A stretch of DNA of 64,000 nt from NCBI RefSeq assembly GCF_001039355.2, contig NW_019775567.1:212140-276139 (forward strand). Reading direction: 5' to 3'. Each line of letters opens with the position of its first letter. Position 1 is the first letter of the stretch. A program made the position numbers and the translations under genes. Positions 1-13,835 of the stretch are shown here, piece by piece. The notes beneath the pieces are model-generated. The model was not told where the DNA came from and searched no databases. It saw only the letters and a program-made list of their open reading frames with translations. This DNA comes from Lingula anatina (Eukaryota > Brachiopoda > Lingulata > Lingulida > Lingulidae).

Positions 1-1662
1 TGAGAAACTGGCCAAACAGAAGTCACTGAGTAAGTCGAGTAGCTTACTTTTGAGGAATATCTAGTATAATGATACTTCAATTTTCTGTTTACCACTAGAT
101 TACATAATGTAGCATCATACACTGCATCTGGTGGTTATATTTTATAAAATTATATATTTTATTTCATTGTAATCTTTGAAATGTGCAATGGGCGTATCAA
201 AAATTGAAGAGAAACAAGTTGCAGTATCAACATTTTTTTCTCTTTTCCTCCAGAATGTGGTGCCATTTCTATGGGTCAAGGTCAAGAGGTGCATGCACGT
301 CGTCTGCTGTCCATTTCCATGCAAGAGGGAAGATGGGTTCTTCTACAGAACTGCCATTTGGGCTTGAACTTTATGGATGAACTTCTGGAAATCGTAAGTA
401 TTTCAACAGAAAAATGAAATAAATAATGATGATAATAATTTTTAATAAAACAAATGCTGGAGTAGTAATCTATCCTTTATATGCCTGAGGATTAATAAAT
501 GAGGACATTGCCTGAACAGTATGTAGATACTTAAACACTTCTTTATTTTTCTTCAGGTTCTCACCACAGAATCAGTGCATGATCAGTTCCGCTGTTGGAT
601 CACCACCGAGCCACATCCCAAGTTCCCCATCAACCTGCTGCAGAGCAGTATCAAGTTCACAAATGAGCCTCCCCTGGGTGTCAAAGCAGGCCTGAAGAGG
701 ACATATGCAGGCATCACACAGGTCAGTGCACTAACAGCCTCTCATTACTCAGGGTGCTCAGATGATTTCATGAATCTTTTTTTCAAAAAGTGTATAAGTT
801 AAGATTTTCAGTTATTTCAGATATGCAGAATTAGTTTATGAGAAAAAAAAATTGTGGAGAAAAAATTAATTTCTTTATTGTTTTGATCGCCTTCTACAGG
901 AGCAACTAGACATCAGTAACATGCCTCAGTGGCGCCCCATGCTGTATGGCGTGGCCTTCCTCCACACCACAGTGCAGGAGAGGCGTAAGTTTGGCCCCAT
1001 TGGCTGGAACATCCCCTATGAGTTCAACCAGTCTGATTTCAATGCCACTGTTCAGTTCTGCCAGAACCACTTGGATGACATGGATCCAAAGAGGGTAAGA
1101 GATTTAGACTTTGTCTGCAACCATTGGAATATCTGTAAGAACACGTCTTTTTTTTTGTCTAGAATTAATGTGTGACATATAGATCTCATAATATCTCATT
1201 ACTTTAGTTACAGTTACAGCATGTGTAGATACAACGGACTAATGGTTTGAATATTTGCCATTTTAGGGTGTGTCATGGCAGACAGTGCGGTACATGATTG
1301 GAGAGATCCAGTATGGAGGACGTGTGACAGATGACTATGACAAACGTCTGCTCAATACCTATGCCAGAGTGTGGTTTGGAGAAAACATGTTTGCTGATAG
1401 CTTCCATTTCTACAAAGGTAAGTCTTTCTTGGGTTGGTTGAGGAATTTACCGTTTTGTTTTTGAGTTACCAATTTCATCAGGTGTTAAAAACTACCTGTC
1501 AAAGAATGCAGTAACTTGAAACTGATTGTTATTTCTTCTCAAGGATACAAGATTCCAAAATGCAAGACAATAGAAGAGTACAGGAACAACATTGAGCAGA
1601 TGCCTTTGCAAGATACACCAGAGGTGTTTGGGCTCCATCCAAATGCTGACATCACGTAAGTC

Positions 1663-1700
<38 letters not shown>

Positions 1701-3687
1701 GCACATGCATGTCTGAATTGCATCATTGGCTGCCTGAAGATTATGGGCTTGAAATACAAATTGCTGTAATAAGTGCTATATATCTCTTTTTTTTTTTACC
1801 ATTTTTTTCTTCACTTAATGATTGCACGTAGAAACTATGTTCAAAACTTCCATCTCTTTTCTCAATCAAATGTTTTCAAAAATCTTTCCAGCTATCAAAC
1901 CAACACAGCCAACTCTATGCTGGCCACAATAATGAACATCCAGCCCAAAGACTCTGGAGGAGGTGGTGGAGAAACCCGTGAGACTATCGTCTACCGTCTA
2001 GCAGACGACATGCTGGAGAAACTCCCGCCAGATTATTCACCCTTCGAGGTGAGGGATCGTCTGAAGAAAATGGGTCAGTTGCAGCCATTGAACATCTTCT
2101 TGCGCCAGGAAATTGATCGTATGCAGCGCGTCATTTCTGTTGTGAGGACAACGCTAGTGGACCTGAAGCTGGCCATTGATGGTACTATCATCATGAGTGA
2201 GAATCTGAGAGATGCCCTGGATAACATGTTTGATGCTAGGGTGCCCAACTTCTGGAAAAAGGTCAGTATTGTATGAGAGAATGAGAAATGTTGGAATATA
2301 CTGTAGGCAATAATGGGCTCTCTAAAGAAATCAATAGTGCCTAATCATATTGTGTCAGCAAGACTATAAACTTAGAATAGTTATGTTGATTTTGTATAAG
2401 TTATTTTATAGAAATTACACATTTATACACTTTTTCCTTTTAATTAGCTTTCTCTTGTTTCTCTTTTTCTTGCCAATGAGTGTCCTCCAGGCAAAAAGCT
2501 GATAAAAGAAATATGTGCATTTAGAACTAAAATAATGAAAAATGCCACATTAGAATAAGTGTAGAATATACTTAAGTTTGCTCTGATAGAGTGGACCCAG
2601 TCTACATTAGTCTATTTTATGTTCATCTCTGTATTATGCTGTAGATCTCCTGGGAGTCTGCCACTCTTGGTTTTTGGTTTACGGATTTACTGGACAGAAA
2701 TGCCCAATTCTCCACCTGGATCTTCGATGGTAGACCAACCTACTTCTGGCTCACTGGATTCTTCAATCCTCAGGTAAATATTCTCAAAGTAAAATCTCTT
2801 CAGTGAATTGTTCAGGTTTTTTTCAAAATGATACATTGGATATATCATCCTGTGTCTTCCCAAAGGCTTTCAAAGGCAATAAATCACATTTCACAAATTA
2901 AAATTTTCTGACAGATATGTTTATGATACAATAAAATAATCAAAGCATCAAAGCAGAATTGGTCTTAGCATTAAGGGAATATATTGTTTATATTACATCT
3001 GCCTTTTCCAGGGCTTCCTGACTGCCATGAGACAAGAGATCACCCGAGCACACAAGGGCTGGGCCCTGGATGGTGTGGTCCTATCCAATGATGTCACCAA
3101 GATGATGAAGGAGGATATCACCAATCCACCATCAGAGGGTAAGTCAGTTTTTTTTAGTTTTTGTGATGATATAAAATGGACACTATGACCAGAGTGGATT
3201 TTTCATCATATCAGTGTTTTTACATGGATTCTTTCAAGTCCAAGAAAGCAGAAAGAGCTGGAAACACTGTTTAGATGTTTAGAAAACATGAAGTTGGTGC
3301 AAAATTGGACACCAGATATATGGCAAATTCTTATCACTTATTGAAAGATCAACATGAAGTTTTTGAAAAATGATATGATACAAACTTTTTCAAACATTTC
3401 CAGGTGTGTATGTTCATGGGTTGTTCCTGGATGGTGCAGGCTGGGATAGGCGTAATGCTCGCCTTATGGAACCATCGCCCAAAGTGTTGTTCACGCCTCT
3501 TCCTGTGGTCCACGTCTATGCCATCAACACAGAGAGACCGAAGGGCAACAACCTGTATGAGTGTCCAGTTTACAAGAAACCGCGCCGTACAGATCTTACC
3601 TACATCTTTGCTTTGCTACTGAAGACAGTCAAGGATCCAGATCACTGGATTTTGAGAGGAGTCGGGTTGCTCTGCGACACCAAGTGA
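1..3687 (+). CDS. DNAH5/DNAH8-like: Axonemal dynein heavy chain, outer-arm DNAH5/DNAH8 type (C-terminal 566 aa, 5' end outside window)
   Basis: Motor ATPase heavy chain of the ciliary outer dynein arm. Only the C-terminal part lies here. Coding exons fit consensus splice sites and keep one frame: 1-29, 254-393, 557-721, 900-1094, 1267-1417, 1544-1655, 1892-2261, 2645-2773, 3012-3138, 3404-3687, stop TGA at 3685. Recognisable dynein landmarks are [98 protein letters not shown] and the ending [13 protein letters not shown]. These cover the end of AAA5, AAA6 and the C-terminal domain. The pattern matches the DNAH5/DNAH8 group as I know it; which of the two cannot be decided. The 3' UTR has AATAAA at 4406-4411. 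A (GT)n tract sits in the intron after 1655. Confidence 0.95.
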
Positions 3688-5519
3688 TCTAAATATTGTA
3701 TCATTGTTTTCACTTTATTTGTTTTTTGAATTGGTCACTTTATATCTGTCTTGCCTGATTTCTTCACATTTTGGAAGTCTTGAGTTGCTCAATGTGGACT
3801 AAACACAATGATAACAAGGACATGATTAATGTATTATATGAAATTATTTTGCCTGTACAAGCATAATTTGAACTTTATGGTTCTGGGTCCAGTTTTAACC
3901 CACTGCAGTATTACCCAAATACTTGGAATGCCATTTTATGGACTGCTTTGAATTCTGTATAAAGATCACACATACTCCCAATGGATTCAAGTCTTCGAAA
4001 CAAAAGATGTGATATGAAAGTTGAAAAATCAATTTACAACTTGTCAGTTCTCCTTCCAATACAATGAAAATGTAAAAAAATTTATCAAAGTATTATAATA
4101 TATGGAATTTTAGCTTTACATATGATAATGCATATTATATTTTCCATTCAAGTGAAAAAAAAAAGAAATCTATGTTTTATCAGCTGGAAACCTGCATAAA
4201 ATGTTTTTTTCTGTTGGCTCGTTTTTTAGAGAAGCATATTTACTCATTTTATTATACAGACTGTGATTTATTTGTGAATTATATATTTAATGTGGACTAA
4301 TATAATAGCATAATTATTGGGGTTTTATGGGAAAGCACGTGTGAGATTGAATAACAAATCTATATTTATATATTGCTTTTTGTTTGTGCATTTTAGTGCA
4401 ACCGAAATAAAAAAATCTTTTATGAGTCACAAAATGGGTTTTGTTTTAAGAGATTAACCAAAAATGTAAACAGTTATCCCATTCAAAAGGTGATAACATC
4501 TACTGAAAAAAGAAAAAAATATGTATATATATATTGTTACCAGCACATGGAAACTTTATTATAACAGTTACTGTTAAAATATACAAGCAAAGAATGGCAG
4601 ATTGACATCTTTAAAAAGACTCCATAGTTATATGGTTACACTATCTATTGAAAATAACAGTGATTTCTAACAATTGTCTTTCAATATAATATGTTGATTT
4701 TTCAAAACTACCAATTTTCCATCATGTTCATTTTAAAAGCATTCCAGCAGAAAATGCTATTATTCAAACAGTCACAAAAAGGATATAAATATAAAATATT
4801 GTTACCAACAAAAGTACACTGCAAAGAGACTGATAAGGATTCTACTTCTACGTTGGTTTGTATCTGAAATTTTGGCACATCCTAACAATAATTTAAAAAA
4901 TGATTTCTGTAATATAAATTTAGAACATACATCTATCCACTATCACAAATATTTTTTACAATGTATCAAAATTAAGAAACAATGTTAATAAACATATTAG
5001 TAAATACCCTTTGAACGCACTTAAATTTGTTAATGCTAAATATTTTTCTTAAAAATATAGTTGTCTCCAGAAATAAACTATATTATGTATCAACATTAAG
5101 AAATAATTCAGTCTATAATTCAGTCTATACACTAACACAATAAAAAAAGTTTTTAACACAAAACAATGTAACGTACATGTAAATAGCTGTTAAGGATCAT
5201 ATAGAACAACACAATATTTGAAATAATGCTCGAAATTAATCGGGTCTATTCTCCAACTTGACCTGCACTTTGGCCTTACAGCAAGCAAGTTGCAAGAAAA
5301 ATGCAATATCTGTTTTCTAAACATCCCAACAGTTCTTGGCACCATTCCTTATTCCATCTCTTTCTAACAGAAAGATATTGAGGTACACACACCCTTACAA
5401 ACTGCTCAAACATAAGAATTATCAAATATGTCATTTAAGTATCATCACAAAATTTGATATAGAAACTACAACATGGACCCGCATGTTCTCCCCAACATAC
5501 AAAATATATGAGAAATACC
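3553..5519 (+). repeat. Duplicated block A, copy 1 (last dynein exon, 3' UTR, downstream DNA)
   Basis: The sequence from the middle of the last dynein exon to 5519 is repeated almost base for base at 5521-7518. A single N at 5520 separates the copies. Differences are scattered substitutions, short poly-A/TA length changes, and about 28 bases near 7470-7500 that are missing at the end of copy 1. This is what two unmerged alleles look like. No gene is visible in the 1.8 kb after the stop codon apart from 3' UTR. Confidence 0.9.
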
Positions 5520-5520
5520 N

Positions 5521-5655
5521 CTGTATGAGTGTCCAGTTTACAAGAAACCGCGCCGTACAGATCTTACCTACATCTTTGCTTTGCTACTGAAGACAGTCAA
5601 GGATCCAGATCACTGGATTTTGAGAGGAGTCGGGTTGCTCTGCGACACCAAGTGA
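5521..5655 (+). pseudogene. Second copy of the dynein terminal exon (assembly duplicate)
   Basis: Starts directly after the N at 5520, part way through the final dynein exon, and repeats its last 135 bases including the TGA stop. It has no acceptor site or upstream exon of its own. It then continues with the duplicated 3' UTR, including the AATAAA signal near 6375. It is read as an allelic assembly copy, not a gene. Confidence 0.85.
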
Positions 5656-7518
5656 TCTAAATATTGTATCATTGTTTTCACTTTATTTGTTTTTTGAATT
5701 GGTCACTTTATATCTGTCTTGCCTGATTTCTTCACATTTTGGAAGTCTTGAGTTGCTCAATGTGGACTAAACACAATGATAACAAGGACATGATTAATGT
5801 ATTATATGAAATTATTTTGCCTGTACAAGCATAATTTGAACTTTATGGTTCTGGGTCCAGTTTTAACCCACTGCAGTATTACCCAAATACTTGGAATGCC
5901 ATTTTATGGACTGCTTTGAATTCTGTATAAAGATCACACATACTCCCAATGGATTCAAGTCTTCGAAACAAAAGATGTGATATGAAAGTTGAAAAATCAA
6001 TTTACAACTTGTCAGTTCTCCTTCCAATACAATGAAAATGTATAAAAATTTATCAAAGTATTATAATATATGGAATTTTAGCTTTACATGTGATAATGCA
6101 TATTATATTTTCCATTCAAGTGAAAAAAAAAAGAAATCTATGTTTTATCAGCTGGAAACCTGCATAAAATGTTTTTGTCTGTTGGCTCGTTTTTTAGAGA
6201 AGCATATTTACTCATTTTATTATACAGACTGTGATTTATTTGTGAATTATATATTTAATGTGGACTAATATAATAGCATAATTATTGGGGTTTTATGGGA
6301 AAGCACGTGTGAGATTGAATAACAAATCTATATTTATATATTGCTTTTTGTTTGTGCATTTTAGTGCAACCGAAATAAAAAAATCTTTTATGAGTCACAA
6401 AATGGGTTTTGTTTTAAGAGATTAACCAAAAATGTAAACAGTTATCCCATTCAAAAGGTGATAACATCTACTGAAAAAAGAAAAAAAAAATATATATATA
6501 TATATTGTTACCAGCACATGGAAACTTTATTATAACAGTTACTGTTAAAATATACAAGCAAAGAATGGCAGATTGACATCTTTAAAAAGACTCCATAGTT
6601 ATATGGTTACACTATCTATTGGAAATAACAGTGATTTCTAACAATTGTCTTTCATAATAATATGTTGATTTTTCAAAACTACCAATTTTCCATCATGTTC
6701 ATTTTAAAAGCATTCCAGCAGAATATGCTATTATTCAAACAGTCACAAAAAGGATATAAATATAAAATATTGTTACCAACAAAAGTACACTGCAAAGAGA
6801 CTGATAAGGATTCTACTTCTACGTTGCTTTGTATCTGAAATTTTGGCACATCCTAACAATAATTTAAAAAATGATTTCTGTAATATAAATTTAGTACATA
6901 CATCTATCCACTATCACAAATATTTTTTACAATGTATCAAAATTAAGAAACAATGTTAATAAACATATTAGTAAATACCCTTTGAACTCACTTAAATTTG
7001 TTAATGCTAAATATTTTTCTTAAAAATATAGTTGTCTCCAGAAATAAACTATATTATGTATCAACATTAAGAAATAATTCAGTCTATAATTCAGTCTAAA
7101 CACTAACACAATAAAACAAGTTTTTAACACAAAACAATGTAACGTACATGTAAATAGCTGTTAAGGATCATATAGAACAACACAATATTTGAAATAATGC
7201 TCGAAATTAATCGGGTCTATTCTCCAACTTGACCTGCACTTTGGCCTTACAGCAAGCAAGTTTCAAGAAAAATGCAATATCTGTTTCCCAAACATCCCAA
7301 CAGTACTTGGCACCATTCCTTATTCCATCTCTTTCTAACAGAAAGACACTTATGTACACGTACCCTTACAAACTGCTCAAACATAAGAATTATCAAATAT
7401 GTCATACAAGTATCATCACAAAACTTGATATAGAAACTACAACATGGACCCGCATGTTCTTCCCCAACATCAAGCATTAACTCTAAGCAGGGAATCATAC
7501 AAAATATATGAGAAATAC
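5521..7518 (+). repeat. Duplicated block A, copy 2
   Basis: Partner of 3553-5519, joined by the N at 5520. It runs into unique intergenic sequence after about 7518. From 7519 to 8017 I see no gene; this stretch probably holds the 3' UTR of the minus-strand gene that ends at 8018. Confidence 0.9.
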
Positions 7519-8017
7519 CCCTGAACATTTGATGTCAACTCTTTTTATATGCCAGATACTATATAATTTGAAAGATTTAGGCCCCTTTTTATATCACAAA
7601 ATATACTTATGTGATACAATCTGGATTAGTTCACTGTGAAAGATTGACAAATAATAGCCTGGCTAGTATGTAAAGGATTTACCTAAATAGAGCCTCCACA
7701 CTCAACGCAGCCCATTATTTTTCTTAACTGCACAGCAGTAAGCATGGAGAATATGATACAGACTGTATGGATTAGGTATACTGCTCAATGTGAAAAGGGT
7801 CTTTGTAAGTCTATTGTGGTTCAATATTCTAAAATGCATCAAAGATTCTTCAAAAATGTAAATTAGCTCCAAAAAAATCTTTTGATGCCAAACCTTCAGT
7901 AAAATACCAATAAAAAATAGTTCAAGCATAAACATGCCTTTATCAAATGAATTCTTTAATATAGATGTAGGACGGCATATTCTCAAAGATCTCTGTGATA
8001 GTATAAATATATTTACA

Positions 8018-11000
8018 TCAAAAGTATCTGGACTTATTTTGCATTGTGCTTTGGACGTTGCCGCTGGTGCTCTGAACACCTTGGTTATTCTGTCTTTTTA
8101 GTCTTCCCATGTTGTCCTGCTGTATTTTAGGAGATGAGGGACTTCCAGGCTGCACCTGTCCCTGCCCTGCTGCTGCACTGGTGTGGGCATAGGAATATCT
8201 TGACTGATTGGGCTGACTCCATGAACGTCCACCTGAAGGACAATTAAATATCTATTTTTTATCTATGACAATGTTATTTCATTTTGCTGGAGAGATATCA
8301 TTACGATCTTATTTTAATAAGATTATATAAAATAGATTCTTAAAAGAATAAAAAACTCAAATTCATAAAACTTCTGTTCCTCAAGGACAACACTTATATT
8401 CAATAATAAAGTGTTGCACAAAAGCCATGACTGCAATTATGACTCATTGCAAATGTCCTAAAATGCTTCAAACTTGAATTCAAATTCAACACATTCTTTG
8501 GCTGATACGGAATGAAAGAACTGCTGCAACCAAAGTATATATCTTCAATACACCCAAGCAGCAGAGTACATTCAATAGCAAGGCAAAAACATGCATATAT
8601 TTCTTTCAAGCAATTTTTTAGTGTGTTCCTCACAATAAAATATAACAACGCTATTTTATGGCACGTTTGTTTTGTTCAGAACTTCAGATCAATACCCCCA
8701 TGGGTTGCCCGGGTCAATTAGCATCAACACATTCTGTGTACACTGCCGAGCATACATAATACCGTTATAAAAACAAATAACAATGAAAACACCTGCACAA
8801 GCTTCATGAAAGTAAAAATTGATCTCTGGTTTGCCCCAAGCTGTTGGACGTGATCAGCAGGCCTGACAGTCAAATGTCTACAAAAAATCTCTGTGCACAA
8901 AGGAAATACTGTAGACATAACCAATTCAAAGCTCTAAGTGCAAACATGATAGACATTCGAAAAAACTTGCACTTACCTGGTGAAGTGTTACCGGTAATGT
9001 TTTGATGGTTCAAGTCCTCATCTGAAAGAAAATCAAAGAAAAATGAATAAGATCTACCTATTACATATAGATTGTAGAATCACATTACACTAATTAAGAG
9101 AAAGGTCCATTATCAGCTTTCAAGCCTTTTCAGAGATGTCTGTTTTTACAGTACATTTGTTCTTGATCACACTATGAGAGATGTGGTTCAGGGCTAATAG
9201 AAATACAGATATTACATATATTGTTGAATTTGTTGTACAACCAATGAAATACTACATTTTTATAGCAAAAGATATTTAATTTTCTTGACCTAAACTGGGT
9301 CTTGAACTTTCATTACAATTAAAAATCAAACTTTCACATATCATGCCAATAAGAATCCAATGACTGACTTGTGGACAGTTTATAATACAACTGTAATCAA
9401 TATTATGAAAGCAACATGGTACAGTATCAAAGCTGCCTACACATGAACAATACATTACTGCTTTACTATTGAGAGAAGTATATTGCAGCTTAAAAACAGG
9501 AGTGTAGCAATCATAGATATAAAAGCTGTTCAGGTCCACAGCGGGGGAGGAGAGGGGGTCGAACAAACTACACTTTTTGTCAGAACAAGGTCAGCTCTGG
9601 GTAAAAATGTGATGTAGGTACACGAAAATTGGTAAAAAGTCCGCATTTTTTCAGGAAAAGAAAACCTGCCCCCCCCTCCCCCCCGTTTTTAAATATAAGG
9701 TAGCCTGTCCTGCTTTTCAATTTTGCTGCTATCTTTCAATGGGAATTTGGACTATAAGAATTTATGACTTAAAAAACACAGTTTCTATTTAATTCATGAT
9801 TTTTTTCCATTAAAATATCGTGTCATTACCATATACTCACCTTTCAGTGCAGCATGCCTGGAGTAGAACCCCTTGCCCACATTGAGAGTTAGACCAGTAT
9901 CAGTTTTCTGTGGCACAGGACTTCCTAAAGCTACATTTTTCTTTATACTCCAGACATCTTCCAAGTTAGCTTCAACTGAAACTGATTGGTTCTCCTTTAA
10001 TACATATTTTTAAGAAATAAACGCCCCTGACGTCAAAATTGTCAATTTTGTAAATGTCAAAAGGATCCATATGTTTAACAGATTAATCATAGTTTCTATT
10101 CAGAAGCTCATAAACATTTACTTAATGATAATAATCAAATTTTTCCAGGCCATTAAATTACAGGTGCCTTAATTATACATCACTCAATGTTAAATTGTCA
10201 TTACATAAGGCAATTTGATGAATAATTAATGACTATGAAACCAAGAGGTTATCTCGTTGTTACAAGCCTGGCTGTGTGTAGAGAGTTCTAAATGGAGAAA
10301 AAAACTCAAGCAAATAGCACTGAAAATAAACAATGTAACAGTGAATGTTAAACTAAACTTACAACTGTTTTTAGTGCTTTCTTTACTCTTCTTTACTGGG
10401 GTAAAATCCCATTCATTCTCATCTTCATTTTTTGACTGGGGACCAGTGTACAAAAACTTCTTGGTCCCACCTGAAATAACAGATCATATTTTGAGGTATA
10501 TACCGGTACTATACATTGCATATTCTTTTTAGTTCTGGGTGAACAGTTTCTGCCTATTCCCAATAGTAAAAACAGTCATTACAAACTTATTTTGTATTTT
10601 GGCAAGCTTCATCAGAGATTACGCTCCTACAGAGTATATTCTGTGTCACAGAAATGGCCATTTTCTATGTGCCATACCTGTTATAACAAACTTTGAACTG
10701 CCCATGTATATCCATTACGTAGTAGGTGTGTTAATCAGATAAAAGAAACATAAACATGTCACACTACACTCTTTACAACTGTTCTGTACATATTTATATA
10801 CTGCAATATCAAAAACAAAATCTCTCTTGGTGTGAACTTCCATCCACTGGTTTGGCCAGCAAACGTATCACCACTGCAATTCCTCCTTTATTTTTGAAAA
10901 GGCAGTGCAGAATAAATATGCAGCTTGTGTTTTTGTGTTCACCATAAAAAAAAAAAATCATCCATCAGAGTTATGCTTCTCCATGTACAACCAGTGACTA

Positions 11001-12569
11001 TATAAGAGAAAAAGATTTTTTAAAAATGCTATTTTGACCAAAAAATTTTGTAGTTTCTAAAATGAAATATGTGGTCTTATTTTTAGAATAATGACCTTAA
11101 ATTGTTCAGTGCAATGATCTCAGTTTAAGTGCTGCATGATGATGGTATACAATGATACCACGTTTTGAGCAGTAAATTTACTCAGTAATTTAATGCACAA
11201 CATAACAGCTTAGGCTCAGACACAAATCCAAAACAACTTTCTTGACAAGACGCATGCAAGACAGCCTTTTACCTCGACCAAGGAAACAGTAAAATCCATA
11301 AGCCACCACATGCTGATGATGCAGTTTTATGAAGCTGGGTCACATCATATAAAATACACTCCAGCAATGACTTAAATTTTTGTAATCTTAACTACCTAAG
11401 GGTGTTGTGAACTTGTGATCTGTTGATAGAGTGTTGATACAACAGGTGGGACAGCCACATAAGGTAGTTGCCACAAACGTTGGTTATCTAGGTGTACACT
11501 TAAACATGTACATGCAAGTGGCATATATGTCAGGTGAAAATATCCCAGATGGCTGTATGCCAAGAGGTGCATGCCAGGTAGTGTATGCCAAGAAGGTCAA
11601 AACACAGTGCACAGTAGATCTCGTCAATAGTTTCGGTTTCACTGCCAGTAATACTACACATGTACTAAGTAATATTATATATATATATATATACAGTTAC
11701 AGTACAGCTGGTGACAATTGAATACTATATATTGACATACCTGACATCATCAGCATCCACACTCTACATCTCTCAGTATTCAATACCTGTTGTGTGCTCT
11801 GTATCTAGCATACGCTGGAAACTCATGAAGAATTTACAAAGCAAATGCAATCTATTTACACGGGTAAAGCCATTTGACCTGAATCAACATCTCTTTCACG
11901 GTTGACAATGTTGACAGATAGGTTCTGTTGCCGTGCTCCATAATAAATACCGCACAGTTTCCCAGTCTTTAAATGATATCTAAATCCAATTGCAGTGGCA
12001 TGATTATTGGAGAATACCACACAAGTATCACACTGATATTGTCCCTATTAATCACCCTGTGCTACTGATAGTGCACTGTAGACTTTGTTGCCTTGGTAAC
12101 GCTCAAACAACTCTGGGATCAGTTCAAACCAATAGTTCCAAGGTACAAGTTTCAACTTGGAATAAGTGCAATGCACACACCCTCACTACAGCTAAATAGT
12201 GACTGTGGATTGTAAATATACCACTTCATCATCCAACTTTCTCCCTGTCAACATTAAAAGAAAATAAAATTTGAGGCTAATCAAATATGCACAGGACAAA
12301 GAGTATTCAATGGTACAGGCAAGATCAGTTTTCAGAATATGATTAATTCCTTTATTCAATTGCCTAGACAGAATTTGATTGCACTTTGCTCCTTGGTCCT
12401 TTGTTGTGTGAACTCTAAATTCCAGCATTATAAATAAAGCATAACTGTGTCTCTATATAGCAATTAATATTTAGATGCCTTCAACCACATTTCTGTCTGC
12501 CTCTTTGCAATCCCCTTCACTTTTCTTTACCTGATATTTCAAGACAGGTCAAAGAAAAAATATTATATT

Positions 12570-12609
<40 letters not shown>

Positions 12610-13835
12610 ACAGGCCAAGGTTCTGAGTAATAATTACTTGATGATCATATCACCTCTAAACAGATAAAAAATAAACAAAAATATCATTATTAAATTCCCT
12701 TTTTGTGTTTATTTTTAGTCACTAAAAAGGAGCAGAAATATTTATATTTCAACATTTATAGGTAAAGGATAGGCCAAAGATATTTCATTAATATATATTT
12801 TGATATCTAATCTTTTATAAAAACTTCAAGATGACACCTTCTTACCTATATATATATGGATATAAGCAAGAAGTATCTTATATTTCTTTTTCATACACAA
12901 GTTATCTCTTAAAGATTGTGATAAGTCCCTAAATATTTTAAATATACATAAAAAAGTAAAATAGCAATCATGCCTAAACTTTACCTTAAAGGGAAAACAA
13001 CTCTTCATTTTTTTTGGGAAAAAGTGTCATAAATCGAATTGCTTACACGTATATGTAAAACAGAAAGGCTACGTGAAAAAAAATGCTTGTTGTGGTGGAG
13101 TATAACAGTACCGTAAAATACATTAAAATGGAGATTCACCTTCATAAAAAGAGACCAAATGCTAATGTCATAGACCAAGAAGCATTAAAACACTCTGAAG
13201 ACTGCTTCACAACACTACATACATATTAATTTATATAAAACCTGCTTACAATAATTTATTTTGAAATATCAGATATATATTCTTGTGATTTCTTTAAACA
13301 GTTGAGCACTGAAAACCCAGAGATTCAAAGTTTTTTTAGGAGCTGCATCACTTGACAGCTTAACACTAGAAATCAATAAAATCGAAATACTAGTATGAAG
13401 AAATTAAGTATCTCTTTTCTAAAATGTATGCTTACCAGTACAATGCTAGATAAACGAAGTGTTTGGTAAATAATAGATCCCACATTTATGCTGATCTGAG
13501 GCTAAAACAACCTTGGTTCACAAAATTGAAATCAAAAACTATTTCTAAGCAAGTACAGCTCTGTCCACGTACCAGATTGAGCACTGACTGTCTGCCCCCC
13601 CCCCCCCCCGACCACATTTTTTCCATAGTTTGCTCTTCTTAAAATCTTTAATCAATTATAATTTTGTTTTGAACTCCTATCATATCAATATGCTGTAAAA
13701 TAGAAAACTACTCTCCACACAGGTTGACCGCATTGCCATAAACATTTGATTTAGCATGCCGAAATAAGTCCATAACAACGTAAATAATGCGGTAAAATAC
13801 ATACCTTTTCCGTCTTCTGAGGCTCCCCTCTTCAT
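8018..13835 (-). CDS. Unrecognised 177-aa protein, five coding exons
   Basis: I do not recognise this gene. The model rests on matching splice phases: 13805-13835 (start, MKRGASEDGK), 10363-10470, 9841-9975 (acceptor could instead give 9981), 8977-9021, 8018-8232 (stop TGA at 8018). The coding lengths sum to 534 bases, exactly 178 codons. Visible segments are KKFLYTGPQSKNEDENEWDF, then VWSIKKNVALGSP, KGFYSRHAALKDEDLNH, and a low-complexity Gln/Ser/Gly/Asn-rich C-terminus ending NKSRYF. There is no signal peptide or membrane segment. The charged N-terminus and KK/KR clusters would suit a nuclear protein, but that is a guess. The start exon lies in a region that could be a promoter shared with the divergent Mondo gene about 2 kb away. 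Intron 1 is 3.3 kb. Confidence 0.62.
9535..9700. repeat. Dispersed G/C-tract repeat (family also at 62885-63020)
   Basis: A G-rich stretch (GGGGGAGGAGAGGGGG) is followed by a segment containing CTCTGGGTAAAA and then, 60-90 bases on, by C-runs. The same order (G-run, a CACTTTTTG/CCCTTTTTGCC-like block, then TCTGGGTAAAA) recurs at 62895-62965. It lies in an intron of the 177-aa gene. Confidence 0.5.
10471..13804 (-). other. Intron 1 of the 177-aa gene
   Basis: No further exon, RNA gene or coding similarity was seen in this 3.3 kb. It contains an AT dinucleotide run near 11676-11692 and a poly-A tract of about 35 bases at 12573-12606. A C-run is at 13594-13608. Confidence 0.5.

Noticed and set aside
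12573-12606. Poly-A tract as the tail of a retroposed gene
   Set aside because: No coding or tRNA-like sequence precedes it and no target duplication was found; it is treated as a simple repeat.
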